Positions 8,115-18,119 are shown, counted from the stretch's first letter. The stretch is DNA of 64,000 nucleotides from Rhizobium phaseoli (GCF_010668805.1 NZ_WUFT01000001.1:496001-560000); one strand, 5' to 3'. Made by a program: numbers and translations. The notes: a model not told the origin generated them from the sequence alone.

Positions 8115-10076
8115 ATGAAGAACTTTCTGGCCTCACTGCAGCTGCAAAAAGACAATCCGACGCTTCTGACGGCGCAGTTCCGGGCCCTGTCGTCTCAGAT
8201 CCCTATTCTCTATATTCTGCTGGTCATCAACGCCCTTGCGGTGGCGATCACCCATCTCAAATCCGCGCCGCTCTGGCTCTCGCTCTATATTCCTGTCGCC
8301 TTGAGCATCGTCTGTGTCTTCCGTCTCTGCTGGTGGGAGATCAGGGGCAAGGAAAATGTCACAGCCGAGCGGGCTTACAGGCTGATGAAGATCACCATAT
8401 CGGGCGCCGGCATCCTCACGATCGCCTTCGGCAGCTGGGCGATCGCGCTTTACCAGTACGGCGATGCGTCCCAACAGGGCCAGATCGCCTACTTCCTCGT
8501 CGTCACCGGCATTTCCTGCATCTTCTGCCTGATGCATCTGCCGATGGCGGCAGCGCTCACCACGGTCATCACCTTCTCGGCCATGGTCGCGACCTTCATG
8601 TTCTCGGGCAATCCCGTTTTCGTGGCGACCGCCGTCAGCGGCCTCTTCCTGATCCTGCCCTTCCTCAGGGTGATCAACAGCTATTTCCAGAATTTCGTCG
8701 GCCTGGTGCAATTGACCGAGGAATTGAAGCAGAAGCGGGCGGAAGCCGAGGAGTTGAACCTCGTCAACAGCCGCAACGCCCTGCAGGACCAGCTGACGGG
8801 CCTCGCCAACCGCCGCAGCTTCTTTCTCTCGCTGGAAAAGCGGCTGCAGAAGGATCCGTCCGCGCCGCCCGTCCTCGGCATTCTCGATCTCGACGGTTTC
8901 AAGCCGGTCAACGATGTCTTCGGCCATGCCGCCGGCGATCTCGTGCTTAAGGAGACCGCCCGCCGCTTCACCGCGCTGGTCGGCGAAGAGGGCATCGTCT
9001 CCCGTCTCGGCGGCGACGAGTTCGGCATCATCTTCCCCTGTTCGATGACACGCCAGGCGATCGCCGATCTCGGTCAGGCGCTCTGCGCCGCCGTCCGCGA
9101 CCCTTACGAAATCCCCGACGGCTCGGTCCGCGTTTTCGGCTCCTGCGGCATCGTCTATCCCGAGATCGGCAAATACACCGCCGAGGATCTCTACGAGAAA
9201 GCCGATTTCGCTCTCTACCAGGTCAAGAGCAAGCGCAGCAGCGGCGTCGAATTCTTCTCGGCCGAGCACGAGAAGATCCTGACGCAGCGCCACCTGATCG
9301 AGCTCGAGCTGCAGGCGAATGATTTTGCCAGCGAATTGAAACTCGAATATCAGCCGATCGTCGAGTTGAAGAGCGGCCGCGTCGTCGGCTATGAGGCGCT
9401 TGCCCGCTGGGACAGCGCCCGCTTCGGCCGCATCAGTCCCGATGCCTTCATTCCCGCTGCCGAGCGCACGGCGGTCATCGGCCGGATGACGCGCATCCTT
9501 TTTGCCAGGGCACTCGAAGCGCTGGCGATCATTCCACGCCATCTCCGGCTCTCCTTCAATCTCTCGGCGCGCGATATCTGCGACCATGAGACATCGATGG
9601 CACTGCTTGGCATGGTCACCCGCTCCGGCATCGATCCCCGGCGCATCGAATTCGAGATCACCGAGACGGCGCTGCTTTCCGATTTCGACACCGCCGACCA
9701 GGTCATCTCAATGCTGCGCGCCGCCGGCATCTCGATCGCCCTCGACGATTTCGGCACCGGTTATTCCAGCCTCAGCCATATCCACCGTCTCGGCTTCGAC
9801 AAGCTGAAGATCGACAAGGCCTTCGTGATGAATTTCGATCGCGACGCCCGTTGCATGAACATCACCCGCTCGGTCGCCAATCTCTGCCAGAACCTCGGCA
9901 TAGCCTCCGTCGCCGAAGGCGTCGAAAGCGAGACGATCGCCGAGGGCTTGAAGGCGGCGGGCGTTCGTCTGGCGCAGGGCTATCATTTCGCGCGACCGCT
10001 GCCGCTGGAACTTGCCATCGATTACGCCGCCCGCTGCGAAGCCGCCGCCTCTGCCAGCAATTCGCTGTCGGCCTGA
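8115..10076 (+). CDS. Membrane-bound GGDEF-EAL cyclic-di-GMP enzyme
   Basis: A 653-residue protein with about five to six membrane segments in the first 190 residues, a short helical linker, a GGDEF domain and a C-terminal EAL domain. The diguanylate cyclase loop is canonical (SRLGGDEFGII, about residue 300) but no RxxD product-inhibition site sits five residues upstream. The EAL domain keeps YEALARW, FEITETALL, DDFGTGYSSL, KIDKAFV and VAEGVE, so a functional c-di-GMP phosphodiesterase is expected. Which activity dominates cannot be told from sequence. The ATG at 8115 follows GGAAAAGG; a GTG at 8094 is the alternative. It is likely cotranscribed with galE, which suggests a link to polysaccharide control. 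Confidence 0.92.
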   Translation: MKNFLASLQLQKDNPTLLTAQFRALSSQIPILYILLVINALAVAITHLKSAPLWLSLYIPVALSIVCVFRLCWWEIRGKENVTAERAYRLMKITISGAGILTIAFGSWAIALYQYGDASQQGQIAYFLVVTGISCIFCLMHLPMAAALTTVITFSAMVATFMFSGNPVFVATAVSGLFLILPFLRVINSYFQNFVGLVQLTEELKQKRAEAEELNLVNSRNALQDQLTGLANRRSFFLSLEKRLQKDPSAPPVLGILDLDGFKPVNDVFGHAAGDLVLKETARRFTALVGEEGIVSRLGGDEFGIIFPCSMTRQAIADLGQALCAAVRDPYEIPDGSVRVFGSCGIVYPEIGKYTAEDLYEKADFALYQVKSKRSSGVEFFSAEHEKILTQRHLIELELQANDFASELKLEYQPIVELKSGRVVGYEALARWDSARFGRISPDAFIPAAERTAVIGRMTRILFARALEALAIIPRHLRLSFNLSARDICDHETSMALLGMVTRSGIDPRRIEFEITETALLSDFDTADQVISMLRAAGISIALDDFGTGYSSLSHIHRLGFDKLKIDKAFVMNFDRDARCMNITRSVANLCQNLGIASVAEGVESETIAEGLKAAGVRLAQGYHFARPLPLELAIDYAARCEAAASASNSLSA

Positions 10077-10159
10077 CGATCGATCCCCGACCGATCTTAA
10101 ATCGACTGGAGCGATGCCTCATCGTCGGCTATTCCTAGTGGTAACAGGTGAGGTGAACC

Positions 10160-11203
10160 ATGCAGGACGGCGAAGTCATCATTGAGCGGCGGGGTACTGC
10201 CGGCATCATCCGGCTCAACCGGCCGCGGGCGCTGAACAGCCTGACGCTGCCGATGATCCGTGTGATCGCCGAGGCTCTTCATGGTTTTGCCGGGGATGGC
10301 GAGGTGGCGAGTGTCGTCATGAGCGGAGAGGGCGAACGCGGCTTCTGCGCCGGCGGCGACATCCGTGTCTTGCACGAGAGCGCCCGCGCCGGCGATGGTC
10401 TCGCTGACGCCTTCTGGCGCGAGGAATTCCGCCTCAACCATCAGATCGCCTCCTACCCCAAACCCTATGTCGCGCTGATGGACGGCATCACCATGGGCGG
10501 CGGCGTCGGCCTGTCGTCGCACGGCCGCCACCGCGTCGTCACCGAGCGCACCCGGCTTGCCATGCCCGAAACCGGCATCGGCTACGTCCCCGATGTCGGC
10601 GCCACCTGGCTGCTGCCGCGCGCGCCGGGCGAAGCCGGAACATGGCTCGGCCTGACCGGGCTCGATATCGGTGCTGCCGACGCGATCCATGCCGGCCTTG
10701 CCGACCTGCAGCTCGCTTCGTCGCGGCTCGGCGCGGTGATCGATGCGCTGTCTGTCTTGCCGCACGGCAGCTCGTCCAGCGATGTCGATGCCCTCTTGCA
10801 GGGGCTTGCTGAGCCTGCCGGAGAAAGCCGGCTCGGGCAGAATGCCGCGATGATCGATCGCGCCTTTCGTTTCGACAGCATCGAAGAGATCCTCGCAGCA
10901 CTTGCCGGGGAAGAGGGCGACTTTGCCGCCGAGACCCGCCGGGTGCTGTCGACCCGTTCGCCGACCAGCCTGAAGCTGGCTTTGGCGCTGCTCAGAGCCG
11001 GCCGCCGCAGCGCCTCGCTTGCCGAATGCCTCGGCCGCGAGCTCGGCGCCTGCCTGCAGATGCTCGACAATCCCGATTTCTTCGAAGGCATCCGCGCCGC
11101 CGTCATCGACAAGGACCGCAACCCGAAATGGTCGCCGGCAAATGTCGAGGCGGCAAAGGTCGAGCGTTTCCTGAAACCGGCCGAGCCGCCGCTTTCATTC
11201 TGA
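10160..11203 (+). CDS. 3-hydroxyisobutyryl-CoA hydrolase-like crotonase
   Basis: A 347-residue member of the enoyl-CoA hydratase/isomerase superfamily. The oxyanion-hole segment GFCAGGDIRVL (about 57-67), the second loop GITMGGGVGLS and the catalytic region AMPETGIGYVPDVGATW are those of 3-hydroxyisobutyryl-CoA hydrolases (HIBCH), which release 3-hydroxyisobutyrate in valine breakdown; the length also fits HIBCH rather than the shorter hydratases. No other valine-pathway gene is adjacent. A GAGGTG ribosome site lies upstream of the ATG at 10160. It converges on the helicase gene. Confidence 0.85.
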   Translation: MQDGEVIIERRGTAGIIRLNRPRALNSLTLPMIRVIAEALHGFAGDGEVASVVMSGEGERGFCAGGDIRVLHESARAGDGLADAFWREEFRLNHQIASYPKPYVALMDGITMGGGVGLSSHGRHRVVTERTRLAMPETGIGYVPDVGATWLLPRAPGEAGTWLGLTGLDIGAADAIHAGLADLQLASSRLGAVIDALSVLPHGSSSSDVDALLQGLAEPAGESRLGQNAAMIDRAFRFDSIEEILAALAGEEGDFAAETRRVLSTRSPTSLKLALALLRAGRRSASLAECLGRELGACLQMLDNPDFFEGIRAAVIDKDRNPKWSPANVEAAKVERFLKPAEPPLSF

Positions 11204-11213
11204 CTTCGTCTGG

Positions 11214-13274
11214 CTATCGCCACATGCCGCGCATGCGGGCGCCGACATCGATGCGAACCTGCCGCGCCTGCGCTTGAGCGGCGGCTCCGGACTTTGCCTG
11301 CGGCCAGCTGCAGGCCTCGAAGAACTGCAGCAGGGTTGCGGGAATGAAGCGGCTGCGGGAGGCGTAGACGTGCCGGTCGCCCTGTGAATTCTGCCCATAG
11401 GTGAAGAACCGTTGCGGCACGACGAGGTCGAGACCGTCGCGAGCGCGGGTCATTGCCACATAGAGCAGCCGGCGTTCCTCCTCGATTTCGGCGGTGGCGC
11501 CGACGGCGAGATCGCTCGGAATGCAGCCGTCGACGACATTCAGCATGAAGACTTTCGTCCATTCCTGGCCTTTGGCAGAATGGATTGTGGACAGGATGAG
11601 ATAGTCCTCATCGAGCAGCGGCACGCCTGCCTGGTCGCTGGTCGCATCCGGCGGATCGAGCGTCAGCTCGGTGAGAAAACGCTCGCGCGAGGCATAACCG
11701 CCGGCGATCTGCTCGAGCTGCAGCAGATCGGCCTGCCGGGTCGCTGCGTCCTCGTGCAGCCGTTCCAGATGCGGCGCATACCATTGCCGCGCCAGGCCGA
11801 TTTCTGCCGGCCAGCCGGCCTTGCCGGATTTCAGCTCCTGCAGTGTGGAAACGAAACCCGTCCAGTCCTCGCCGGAGCGCGGCGGCGCCGGCATCGCGGC
11901 GAGCGCCGATATCGGGCTCGCATCCTCGGCCATCAGGTCGAGCGCCTTCTGCGCCGTCGACGGCCCGACGCCCGGCAGGATCTGCATCAGCCGGAAGCCC
12001 GCCACCCGGTCGCGCGGGTTCTGCGCGAAGCGCAGTGCCGCCAGCATGTCCTTGACATGGGCGCTGTCGAGAAATTTCAGCCCGCCAAACTTGACGAAGG
12101 GAATGTTGCGCCGGGTCAGTTCAACCTCCAGCGGCCCGCTGTGATGCGAGGCGCGGAACAGCACCGCCTGCTGCTTGAGCGTCAGGCCTTCCTCGCGATT
12201 GTCGAGCACCATGTCGGCGACATAACGCGCCTGGTCGGCCTCGTCGCGCACCGAAACCAGGCGCGGCCGCTGGGCAGATTGCCGCTCGGTCCACAGGTTC
12301 TTGGTGAAGCGCTCCGAGGCGAGATCGATGACGGCGTTGGCCGCCGCCAGGATCGGCTGCGTCGAGCGGTAGTTGCGGTCGAGGGTGACGATATTGGCGG
12401 CCGGGCTGAAGGCGGTGGGAAAATCGAGGATGTTGCGCACCGTGGCGGCGCGGAAGGAATAGATCGACTGCGCATCGTCGCCGACGACGGTCAGCCCCTG
12501 GCCGCCGGGCTTCAGCGCCATCAGGATCGACGCCTGCAGCCGGTTGGTGTCCTGATATTCGTCGACCAGCACATGGTCGAAGCGGCTGCCGATATCCTCG
12601 GCGATCATGCTCTCGCCGACCATCTGCGCCCAGTAGAGCAGCAGATCGTCGTAATCGAGCACGTTCTGGCTCTGCTTGGCCTCGACATAACAGGCGAAAA
12701 GCTCGCGCAGCTGTTTTTCCCAGGCCGCGCACCAGGGAAAGGCGTCGCGCAGCACTTCATCGAGCGCGGTTTCCGAATTCACCGCCCTGGAATAGATGGC
12801 AAGGCAGGTACCCTTGGTCGGAAACCGGCTTTCCGTTTTGGAGAAACCGAGATCGTGCCGGATCAGGTTCATCAGGTCGGCGCTGTCTTCGCGGTCATGG
12901 ATGGTGAAATCGGCATCGAGGCCGATCTGCTGGGCATAGTCGCGCAACAGCCGCGCGCCGATGCCGTGGAAGGTGCCGGACCAGTTCAGCGCATCGGCCA
13001 TGACCCCGGCATTCGAGCCCAACACGTCGCGGCAGATGCGCTCGACACGCCGCATCATCTCGGCGGCGGCGCGCCGGGAAAAAGTCATCAGCAGGATGCG
13101 GCGCGGATCGGCGCCCTTGACGATCAGATGGGCAACCCGATGCGCCAGCGTATTCGTCTTGCCGGAGCCGGCGCCGGCGATGACCAGCAGCGGCCCGGCA
13201 ATATGACTGCCGTCGGTGAGCGTGCCGTGCTCGACGGCCATGCGCTGCTGGGGATTGAGCTTTTCGAGATACAT
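11214..13274 (-). CDS. UvrD/Rep-family ATP-dependent DNA helicase
   Basis: A 686-residue superfamily 1 3'-5' helicase. In order: Q-motif region LNPQQRMAVEH, Walker A GAGSGKTNTLAHRV (about 34-47), the Walker B-type VDEYQDTN (about 230-237), VGDDAQSIYSFRAA (motif III), DRNYRSTQPIL (motif IV), STIHSAKGQEW (motif V) and LLYVAMTRARDGL (motif VI). All motifs are intact. It is shorter at the C-terminus than classical UvrD/PcrA, like the second UvrD paralogues of rhizobia. It acts in DNA repair or replication restart. Monocistronic. Confidence 0.9.
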   Translation of the reverse strand: MYLEKLNPQQRMAVEHGTLTDGSHIAGPLLVIAGAGSGKTNTLAHRVAHLIVKGADPRRILLMTFSRRAAAEMMRRVERICRDVLGSNAGVMADALNWSGTFHGIGARLLRDYAQQIGLDADFTIHDREDSADLMNLIRHDLGFSKTESRFPTKGTCLAIYSRAVNSETALDEVLRDAFPWCAAWEKQLRELFACYVEAKQSQNVLDYDDLLLYWAQMVGESMIAEDIGSRFDHVLVDEYQDTNRLQASILMALKPGGQGLTVVGDDAQSIYSFRAATVRNILDFPTAFSPAANIVTLDRNYRSTQPILAAANAVIDLASERFTKNLWTERQSAQRPRLVSVRDEADQARYVADMVLDNREEGLTLKQQAVLFRASHHSGPLEVELTRRNIPFVKFGGLKFLDSAHVKDMLAALRFAQNPRDRVAGFRLMQILPGVGPSTAQKALDLMAEDASPISALAAMPAPPRSGEDWTGFVSTLQELKSGKAGWPAEIGLARQWYAPHLERLHEDAATRQADLLQLEQIAGGYASRERFLTELTLDPPDATSDQAGVPLLDEDYLILSTIHSAKGQEWTKVFMLNVVDGCIPSDLAVGATAEIEEERRLLYVAMTRARDGLDLVVPQRFFTYGQNSQGDRHVYASRSRFIPATLLQFFEACSWPQAKSGAAAQAQARQVRIDVGARMRGMWR

Positions 13275-13377
13275 CCAGCCGTCCGGTCGGGCTCTCGCAG
13301 AATCACTGCGGAAAATTAGATGTTCCTTGAATGTTCGCGATTGCAGCCGCTGTCAAGCCTGCGGCTCCAGCGCCACG

Positions 13378-13659
13378 TCAATCGGGGAAGTCCGGTCCGA
13401 TCACGCGCCGCACCAGCTTCAGGCTGCGGTCCGGCTGAAGAATGTAGGTTTCCTCCACCCGCTGGCCCGTCCCATTGTAGAACTGGTTATAAACGGCGCT
13501 GCCGACCGGCGACTTGGTGAGCTTCGTTCGCGGCTGGCCGCCATAGGTGATGCTGCCGGGAATCGGGTCCAGCGCCGGACTATCGGCTGACGAGCAGCCG
13601 GCAAGCAATAGCCCGGCAAACAATGCCCCGGGCAATAAGGCGGGCAGCAGCACTTTCAT
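13378..13659 (-). CDS. Small lipoprotein of unknown function
   Basis: A protein of 93 residues with a type II signal peptide: Met-Lys start, hydrophobic core and the lipobox LLLAGCSS, placing the lipidated Cys near residue 22. The mature part is a compact domain containing YNQFYNGTGQRVEETYILQP. It should be anchored in the outer or inner membrane facing the periplasm. The ATG at 13659 is preferred because AGAGGG ends 9 nt upstream; the ATG at 13668 would abut it. The family is not recognised. Confidence 0.7.
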   Translation of the reverse strand: MKVLLPALLPGALFAGLLLAGCSSADSPALDPIPGSITYGGQPRTKLTKSPVGSAVYNQFYNGTGQRVEETYILQPDRSLKLVRRVIGPDFPD

Positions 13660-13827
13660 CGTCGTCATCCCTCTTTCGACTGCAGCCAGATATGGAAACC
13701 CCAGCACCTTTCGCCAAGGGTACCATGCCGGCTCCTGCAGGAATTGCTCGCGATTAGCCCCACGACCGCAACGAAATGCTTCGCTACGGCGTTACCCTAC
13801 ATCCACCAACATCAGGAGACGGTCACG

Positions 13828-14088
13828 GTGCCCAGCTTTCCAGCATTCACGGCCCATGAGGAGCCCGGCCGTCAGGGCCACAGCGATGCGGCGACCCGCG
13901 CCTCGGTGACGAGCGCCCTTCACGCGGCCGGCGATATCGAAGCCGGGGAAATCATCGTCGGCCTATCCGGCTCCTATGTCGTCCTGGAAGGTTTCGTGCG
14001 CCGGCGAGGCGACGTAGAGCGGGCAATCGAGGTCGCCGAGAGTATTGTCGGCCGGGGCTACGTCCGCAGCCGGCTGCTCCGACGCTGA
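13828..14088 (+). CDS. Small BON-like domain protein (GTG start)
   Basis: An 86-residue protein. Its C-terminal half (DIEAGEIIVGLSGSYVVLEG, then a charged segment with VERAIEVAESIVG) has the alternating pattern of a BON domain, with a strand, a Gly-containing turn and a helix that ends at a Gly. BON proteins bind membranes or polysaccharide; here no signal peptide is visible. The GTG start at 13828 has AGGAG nine bases upstream; the open frame reaches back to 13744 but that part does not look coding. Confidence 0.6.
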   Translation: MPSFPAFTAHEEPGRQGHSDAATRASVTSALHAAGDIEAGEIIVGLSGSYVVLEGFVRRRGDVERAIEVAESIVGRGYVRSRLLRR

Positions 14089-14205
14089 AACGCCTGCAAA
14101 TGAGAAACTGCGCGGCGCCGGTGCTCACTTACCCTGGCCACACATCAAGGGAACCAAGTGCTCTCCCGCGTGTTGAAATGCCGGATCGAAACGCTGGAGA
14201 CCCTC

Positions 14206-14466
14206 ATGCAGTCGCTTCCTCGCCTCTCGGCAATCACCTTGATATCAGCCGGTCTCTTCGCCGGTTCCGCCCATGCCTCGCTGGAAACCGGCACCAATTA
14301 TTCCGCTCTGCCGAAGGACCAGATTGCTCTCAACGAATATACCGGGTCCGTCGCCTGCACGCCGGCCGAACCGCATTATCTCCCCTCTTTCATCCGCGCC
14401 GGCGATGGCACGATCATCGGCGTCGGTTATATCGAAGTCGGGGATGAGGGCGGCGCGGACTGCTGA
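14206..14466 (+). CDS. Small exported protein of unknown function
   Basis: An 86-residue protein with a clear Sec signal peptide (MQSLPRLSAITLISAGLFAG, cleavage after AHA near residue 25). The mature domain is about 60 residues with two cysteines (VACTPAEP and the C-terminal GGADC), which may form a disulfide in the periplasm. GGAGA lies upstream of the ATG. The family is not recognised; nearby genes give no hint. Confidence 0.55.
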   Translation: MQSLPRLSAITLISAGLFAGSAHASLETGTNYSALPKDQIALNEYTGSVACTPAEPHYLPSFIRAGDGTIIGVGYIEVGDEGGADC

Positions 14467-14751
14467 AAATCAAGTCCCGCTCAAACGAGGCTCGCCTGCG
14501 TTTCCACAGAGGTGACGAGCCTCTGACCATCATCATGATGGCTGGGCGTCTTCTATGAACACACCTGTACCAGGCGCAACGCCCATTGCTCCAAAACCCG
14601 GCATAAGTTCGCTGCAGGGTTAAGCAAATTAAAGCCTTGTACCGTTCCGGCACGCTTCATTTACGGAAAAGCCGATACGGTCGGCAATGCTGACCGAATA
14701 CCAGTTCAACGTGATCTAGCGCCTTTGCGCGTCCTGTCGACGCGCGGCGCG

Positions 14752-14994
14752 TCAATGCAGCTTCAGCTTTGCTTCTTCGGCAGCCGCCAGGAATTCGGCT
14801 CTTGCCTCTTCCACGCTCTTGCGCCCGTCGAGTGCTGCCCGGCAGGTGCTGCGCGCCTTGATATAACGCAGCCCGCGCAAGTTCGGCCAGAAATCCGCCA
14901 GGCATTTCAGCGCATCGAACGGCCCGTTGACCGTTCGCGCGTCGGCATCTTCGAAACCGACCTTGACCGGGCTGTTCCATCTTTCAGTTGCCAT
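14752..14994 (-). CDS. DUF982 domain protein
   Basis: An 80-residue protein with the DUF982 pattern: an early aromatic (ERWNSPVKVGFED), then DALKCLADFWPNLRGLRY and a Cys followed by AALDGRKSVEEARAEF. These small proteins are numerous in Rhizobiales and have no established function. The ATG at 14994 has GGAGG seven bases upstream; a TTG directly before it is the alternative start. Monocistronic. Confidence 0.75.
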   Translation of the reverse strand: MATERWNSPVKVGFEDADARTVNGPFDALKCLADFWPNLRGLRYIKARSTCRAALDGRKSVEEARAEFLAAAEEAKLKLH

Positions 14995-15256
14995 CAATGC
15001 TCCTCCACGATTGTCGACAGAAACAAAGGCTGCAGCGCGCCTCCATATTCCTCCGTGGAGACACCGCCATGATTGCTATTCTAGCGTGATTTTCACGGCC
15101 AACAATGGTGAATCGTTCGTTGCTGATGAGGCCAAATGTCAGCATGCTCAGGAGGGATCGCGGGTCCGCGCGCCAAACCATTTTTCGCAGTCGCAAACAA
15201 GTTGTATGGCGCCAGCGCGCTACCACCGCTACCATGCCGGGAAATGAGGGCTCGAC

Positions 15257-15652
15257 ATGAGTTTAAATCGAAAATTGACCCAGGCTGCTTTTCTCTGCGG
15301 GGCGCTAGTCATGCCGGCTCTCGCTTACGGCGCAGAGATATTCGCTGAAGATGCTTTCCTCGCTCGTATTTCCACTGAGGTCATCCCACGAATGCAACGG
15401 GAATATATGCAGACCGCCATACGCCACCAGACCGAGAGTGCGATGGATGTCGCGGCCTTTCGAGCCCACATGATATTGGAACAGACATTGGAGCAATTGT
15501 ATCTTGAGGGTTTATATGACGGAGTTTCTGCGCGGTTAACCGCCGAGCTGTTTGAACGGTGGGAGTTGTCGCCATCCGTGCCTTATCATCTCGAAGCAAC
15601 TGACATTCCCGAGTGCGCCGATGGGAGCGTACTGCTTCCCATTTGTCGCTAG
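15257..15652 (+). CDS. Exported protein of unknown function
   Basis: A 131-residue protein with an N-terminal signal peptide (FLCGALVMPALAYGAEIF; cleavage probably after YGA). The mature part is helical and ends with two cysteines (IPECADGS and LLPICR), a likely disulfide pair. The surrounding DNA (15.06-15.66 kb) looks less GC-rich than its neighbours, which may point to acquired sequence. No family is recognised. Confidence 0.5.
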   Translation: MSLNRKLTQAAFLCGALVMPALAYGAEIFAEDAFLARISTEVIPRMQREYMQTAIRHQTESAMDVAAFRAHMILEQTLEQLYLEGLYDGVSARLTAELFERWELSPSVPYHLEATDIPECADGSVLLPICR

Positions 15653-15699
15653 CACTCGTCGAGCCCGTGCGAGGAGATATCTGATATCTGAGAGAAAAC

Positions 15700-15774
15700 T
15701 GGTGCTGCCGAGTGGGATTGAACCACCGACCTCACCCTTACCAAGGGTGTGCTCTACCACTGAGCTACGGCAGC
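15700..15774 (-). tRNA. tRNA-Thr (anticodon GGT)
   Basis: On the minus strand the sequence starts GCTGCCG, has a D-arm TAGCTCAGTGGTAGAGC, an anticodon stem CACCC/GGGTG with loop TTGGTAA (anticodon GGT, reading ACC), a T-arm containing GGTTCAATCC, and the matching 3' acceptor CGGCAGC-A followed by an encoded CCA at 15700-15702. All stems pair. Confidence 0.97.
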
Positions 15775-15930
15775 AGGACCAGGACCCGTGCGAGCCGTGT
15801 GGCTCAAATCGCGGGAACGGGGCGGCTATTGCCACAGCTTGGCGGCAAGCGCAAGCAGCAAATTCCAACTTCGCGTGGATTGGGACGCAAGGGCCTTTTG
15901 GATCGGCGCGAATTCGGCTAATCCTGTCAC

Positions 15931-16125
15931 ATGAATGACAAGACCGAAACCGGCCAGCAGAGCCGCAAAGAGGCGATCGAGGCACAGGCGAAACTGCGCC
16001 GCGAGCGTGCCGCCGAAAAACTCCGGGAAAATCTTTCGAAACGCAAACAGCAGGTGCGCGCCCGCCGTTCCGGGCAAGCCGACGAAACAAATGGACTGCC
16101 TGCCGCAAAAATGGACGAATCGTAA
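15931..16125 (+). CDS. Small basic protein upstream of murA
   Basis: A 64-residue, very charged protein made almost wholly of Lys/Arg/Glu/Gln/Ala (for example SRKEAIEAQAKLRRERAAEK), predicted as one long helix or coiled coil. No enzyme motif is visible. It lies 106 bp upstream of murA in the same direction. It may bind nucleic acid or be structural; this is a guess from composition only. Confidence 0.45.
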   Translation: MNDKTETGQQSRKEAIEAQAKLRRERAAEKLRENLSKRKQQVRARRSGQADETNGLPAAKMDES

Positions 16126-16231
16126 TGTTCCGTCCGCGGCGAATTGAAGCGTCGCGAAAAATCCCTTAAACACCCCACTCCTATTCCAAGGCAGTACTTT
16201 CAGGAAAGGCGGGCGCGGCCCGTAAGCGCAC

Positions 16232-17524
16232 ATGGATCGTATCAGAATCGTCGGCGGTAATGAGCTGAATGGCATCATTCCGATTTCCGGCGCCAAGAAT
16301 GCCGCACTGCCGCTGATGATCGCCTCGCTGCTGACCAGCGATACGCTGACGCTCGAAAACGTGCCGCATCTGGCCGATGTCGAACTCTTGATGCGCATCC
16401 TCGGCAATCACGGCGTCGATGTTGCGGTCAACGGCCGCCGCGAACGCCAGGAAGATTCCTATTCGCGCACCATCCATTTCACCTGCCGCACGATCGTCGA
16501 TACCACAGCCTCCTATGAGCTGGTCTCGAAGATGCGCGCCTCCTTCTGGGTCATCGGCCCGCTACTGGCGCGCGAAGGCCATTGCCGCGTTTCGCTGCCG
16601 GGTGGCTGTGCCATCGGCACGCGCCCCGTCGATCTGTTCATCGACGGCCTGACGGCGCTTGGCGCCACCATGGAGATCGAAGCCGGTTACATCAACGCCA
16701 AGGCGCCGAATGGCGGCCTGATCGGCGCGCGCTACACCTTCCCGAAAGTCTCGGTCGGCGCCACCCATGTGATGATGATGGCGGCAACGCTTGCCCGCGG
16801 CACGACGGTGATCGGCAATGCCGCCCGCGAGCCCGAGGTCGTCGATCTCGCCAACTGCCTGAACGCCATGGGCGCCAAAATCACCGGCGCCGGCACGGCG
16901 ACGATCACCATCGAAGGCGTTACCTCGCTCTCCGGCGCTCGCCACCGGGTGCTGCCGGATCGCATCGAGACCGGCACCTATGCCATGGCCGTCGCCATGG
17001 CCGGCGGTGACGTCGTGCTCGAGAATACCGATATGGCGCTGCTCGAAACCGCGCTGGAAACGCTGCGCCGCGCCGGCGCGGAAATCTCGTCGACCAACAA
17101 CGGCATGCGCATCAAGCGCAACGGTGCCGGCATCAGGCCGGTCGATATCGTCACCGATCCCTTCCCGGGTTTCCCCACAGATCTGCAGGCGCAGTTCATG
17201 GCGCTGATGACCCGCTCATCCGGCATTTCGCACGTCACCGAGACCATCTTCGAAAACCGCTTCATGCATGTGCAGGAGCTTGCCCGCCTCGGCGCCCGGA
17301 TCACGCTGTCCGGCCAGACGGCGAAGATCGAGGGCGTTCAACGGCTGCGCGGCGCGCCGGTCATGGCGACCGATCTGCGCGCTTCCGTCTCGCTTGTTAT
17401 CGCCGGCCTTGCCGCCGAGGGCGAAACCACGGTCTCCCGCGTCTATCACCTCGACCGCGGTTTCGAGCGGCTCGAGGAGAAGCTGACCCGCTGCGGCGCC
17501 GTCGTCGAGCGCATCAGCGAGTAA
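16232..17524 (+). CDS. murA: UDP-N-acetylglucosamine 1-carboxyvinyltransferase MurA
   Basis: A 430-residue EPSP-synthase-fold enzyme for the first committed step of peptidoglycan synthesis: enolpyruvyl transfer from PEP to UDP-GlcNAc. The catalytic cysteine loop [14 protein letters not shown] (about 122-135), the N-terminal substrate segment [11 protein letters not shown] with its key Lys-Asn, and the C-terminal EGVQRLRG / [17 protein letters not shown] are all present. Normal length. It opens a gene string that continues with DUF2948 and hisD, though a 96-bp gap separates them. Confidence 0.97.
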   Translation: MDRIRIVGGNELNGIIPISGAKNAALPLMIASLLTSDTLTLENVPHLADVELLMRILGNHGVDVAVNGRRERQEDSYSRTIHFTCRTIVDTTASYELVSKMRASFWVIGPLLAREGHCRVSLPGGCAIGTRPVDLFIDGLTALGATMEIEAGYINAKAPNGGLIGARYTFPKVSVGATHVMMMAATLARGTTVIGNAAREPEVVDLANCLNAMGAKITGAGTATITIEGVTSLSGARHRVLPDRIETGTYAMAVAMAGGDVVLENTDMALLETALETLRRAGAEISSTNNGMRIKRNGAGIRPVDIVTDPFPGFPTDLQAQFMALMTRSSGISHVTETIFENRFMHVQELARLGARITLSGQTAKIEGVQRLRGAPVMATDLRASVSLVIAGLAAEGETTVSRVYHLDRGFERLEEKLTRCGAVVERISE

Positions 17525-17620
17525 GTAGCGCTCATCCCGGTTGCGTAATTGTCCGCAGCATCTTATTTCCCTTGTCTACGCATCGCCATTCCGGCGGTGC
17601 CTGCTGGGGATTAAGCCTGA

Positions 17621-18052
17621 ATGACCGATCTGAAGCTTGTTGCGCTCGATGACGAGGACCTCGCGATCATCTCCGCGCATATGCAGGACAGCGTCTTCAA
17701 GGTCGGCGACATCGACTGGTCGCGGCGCGACGCGCAGTTCGCCCTTGCCGTCAACCGTTTCGTCTGGGAAGGTTCCGAGCGCAAGCGCAGAGGCTTCGAG
17801 CGCCGCCGGGCTGCCCTGGTGTTCAAACGGGTGCTGGCCGTGCGGTCTCTCGGCATCGACCGTGGCAAACGCGACGAGGTGCTGTCGCTGCTGGCGCTGC
17901 GTTTCGATAAGAAGGGCGACGGACCGGAGGGTACGATCGAGCTGTCGCTGTCCGGCACCGCCTCGATTGCGCTCGATGTCGAATGCATCGAGGTGCAACT
18001 CGCCGATATCGGCGGTGCCTGGGAGGCCTCCTCCAAGCCTCGCCACCTCTAA
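17621..18052 (+). CDS. DUF2948 family protein
   Basis: A 143-residue protein matching the alphaproteobacterial DUF2948 pattern: LKLVALDDEDLAIISAHMQD at the start, DIDWSRRDAQFALAVNRF with a central Trp, and the C-terminal ALDVECIEVQLADIGGAW. It is found between murA and hisD across Rhizobiales, but its role is unknown. The stop lies 67 bp ahead of the hisD start, so cotranscription is likely. Confidence 0.8.
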   Translation: MTDLKLVALDDEDLAIISAHMQDSVFKVGDIDWSRRDAQFALAVNRFVWEGSERKRRGFERRRAALVFKRVLAVRSLGIDRGKRDEVLSLLALRFDKKGDGPEGTIELSLSGTASIALDVECIEVQLADIGGAWEASSKPRHL

Positions 18053-18119
18053 CGTTTCTGACGTCGCTGACGTTTGCAGTTTGAACATCGCAGTTTCGAG
18101 TTGGGAAGGAATATCGGCC

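Noticed and set aside
8133..9587. 484-codon minus-strand frame opposite GGDEF-EAL
   Set aside because: Antisense shadow; the opposite strand carries intact GGDEF and EAL motifs.
11412..13319. 635-codon plus-strand frame antisense to the helicase
   Set aside because: All helicase motifs lie on the minus strand; the plus frame has low-complexity His/Arg/Gln composition typical of antisense shadows in GC-rich DNA.
14487..14523. Terminator after the small exported protein gene
   Set aside because: GAGGCTCG and CGAGCCTC pair well but with a 21-nt loop and no T run; not enough to call.
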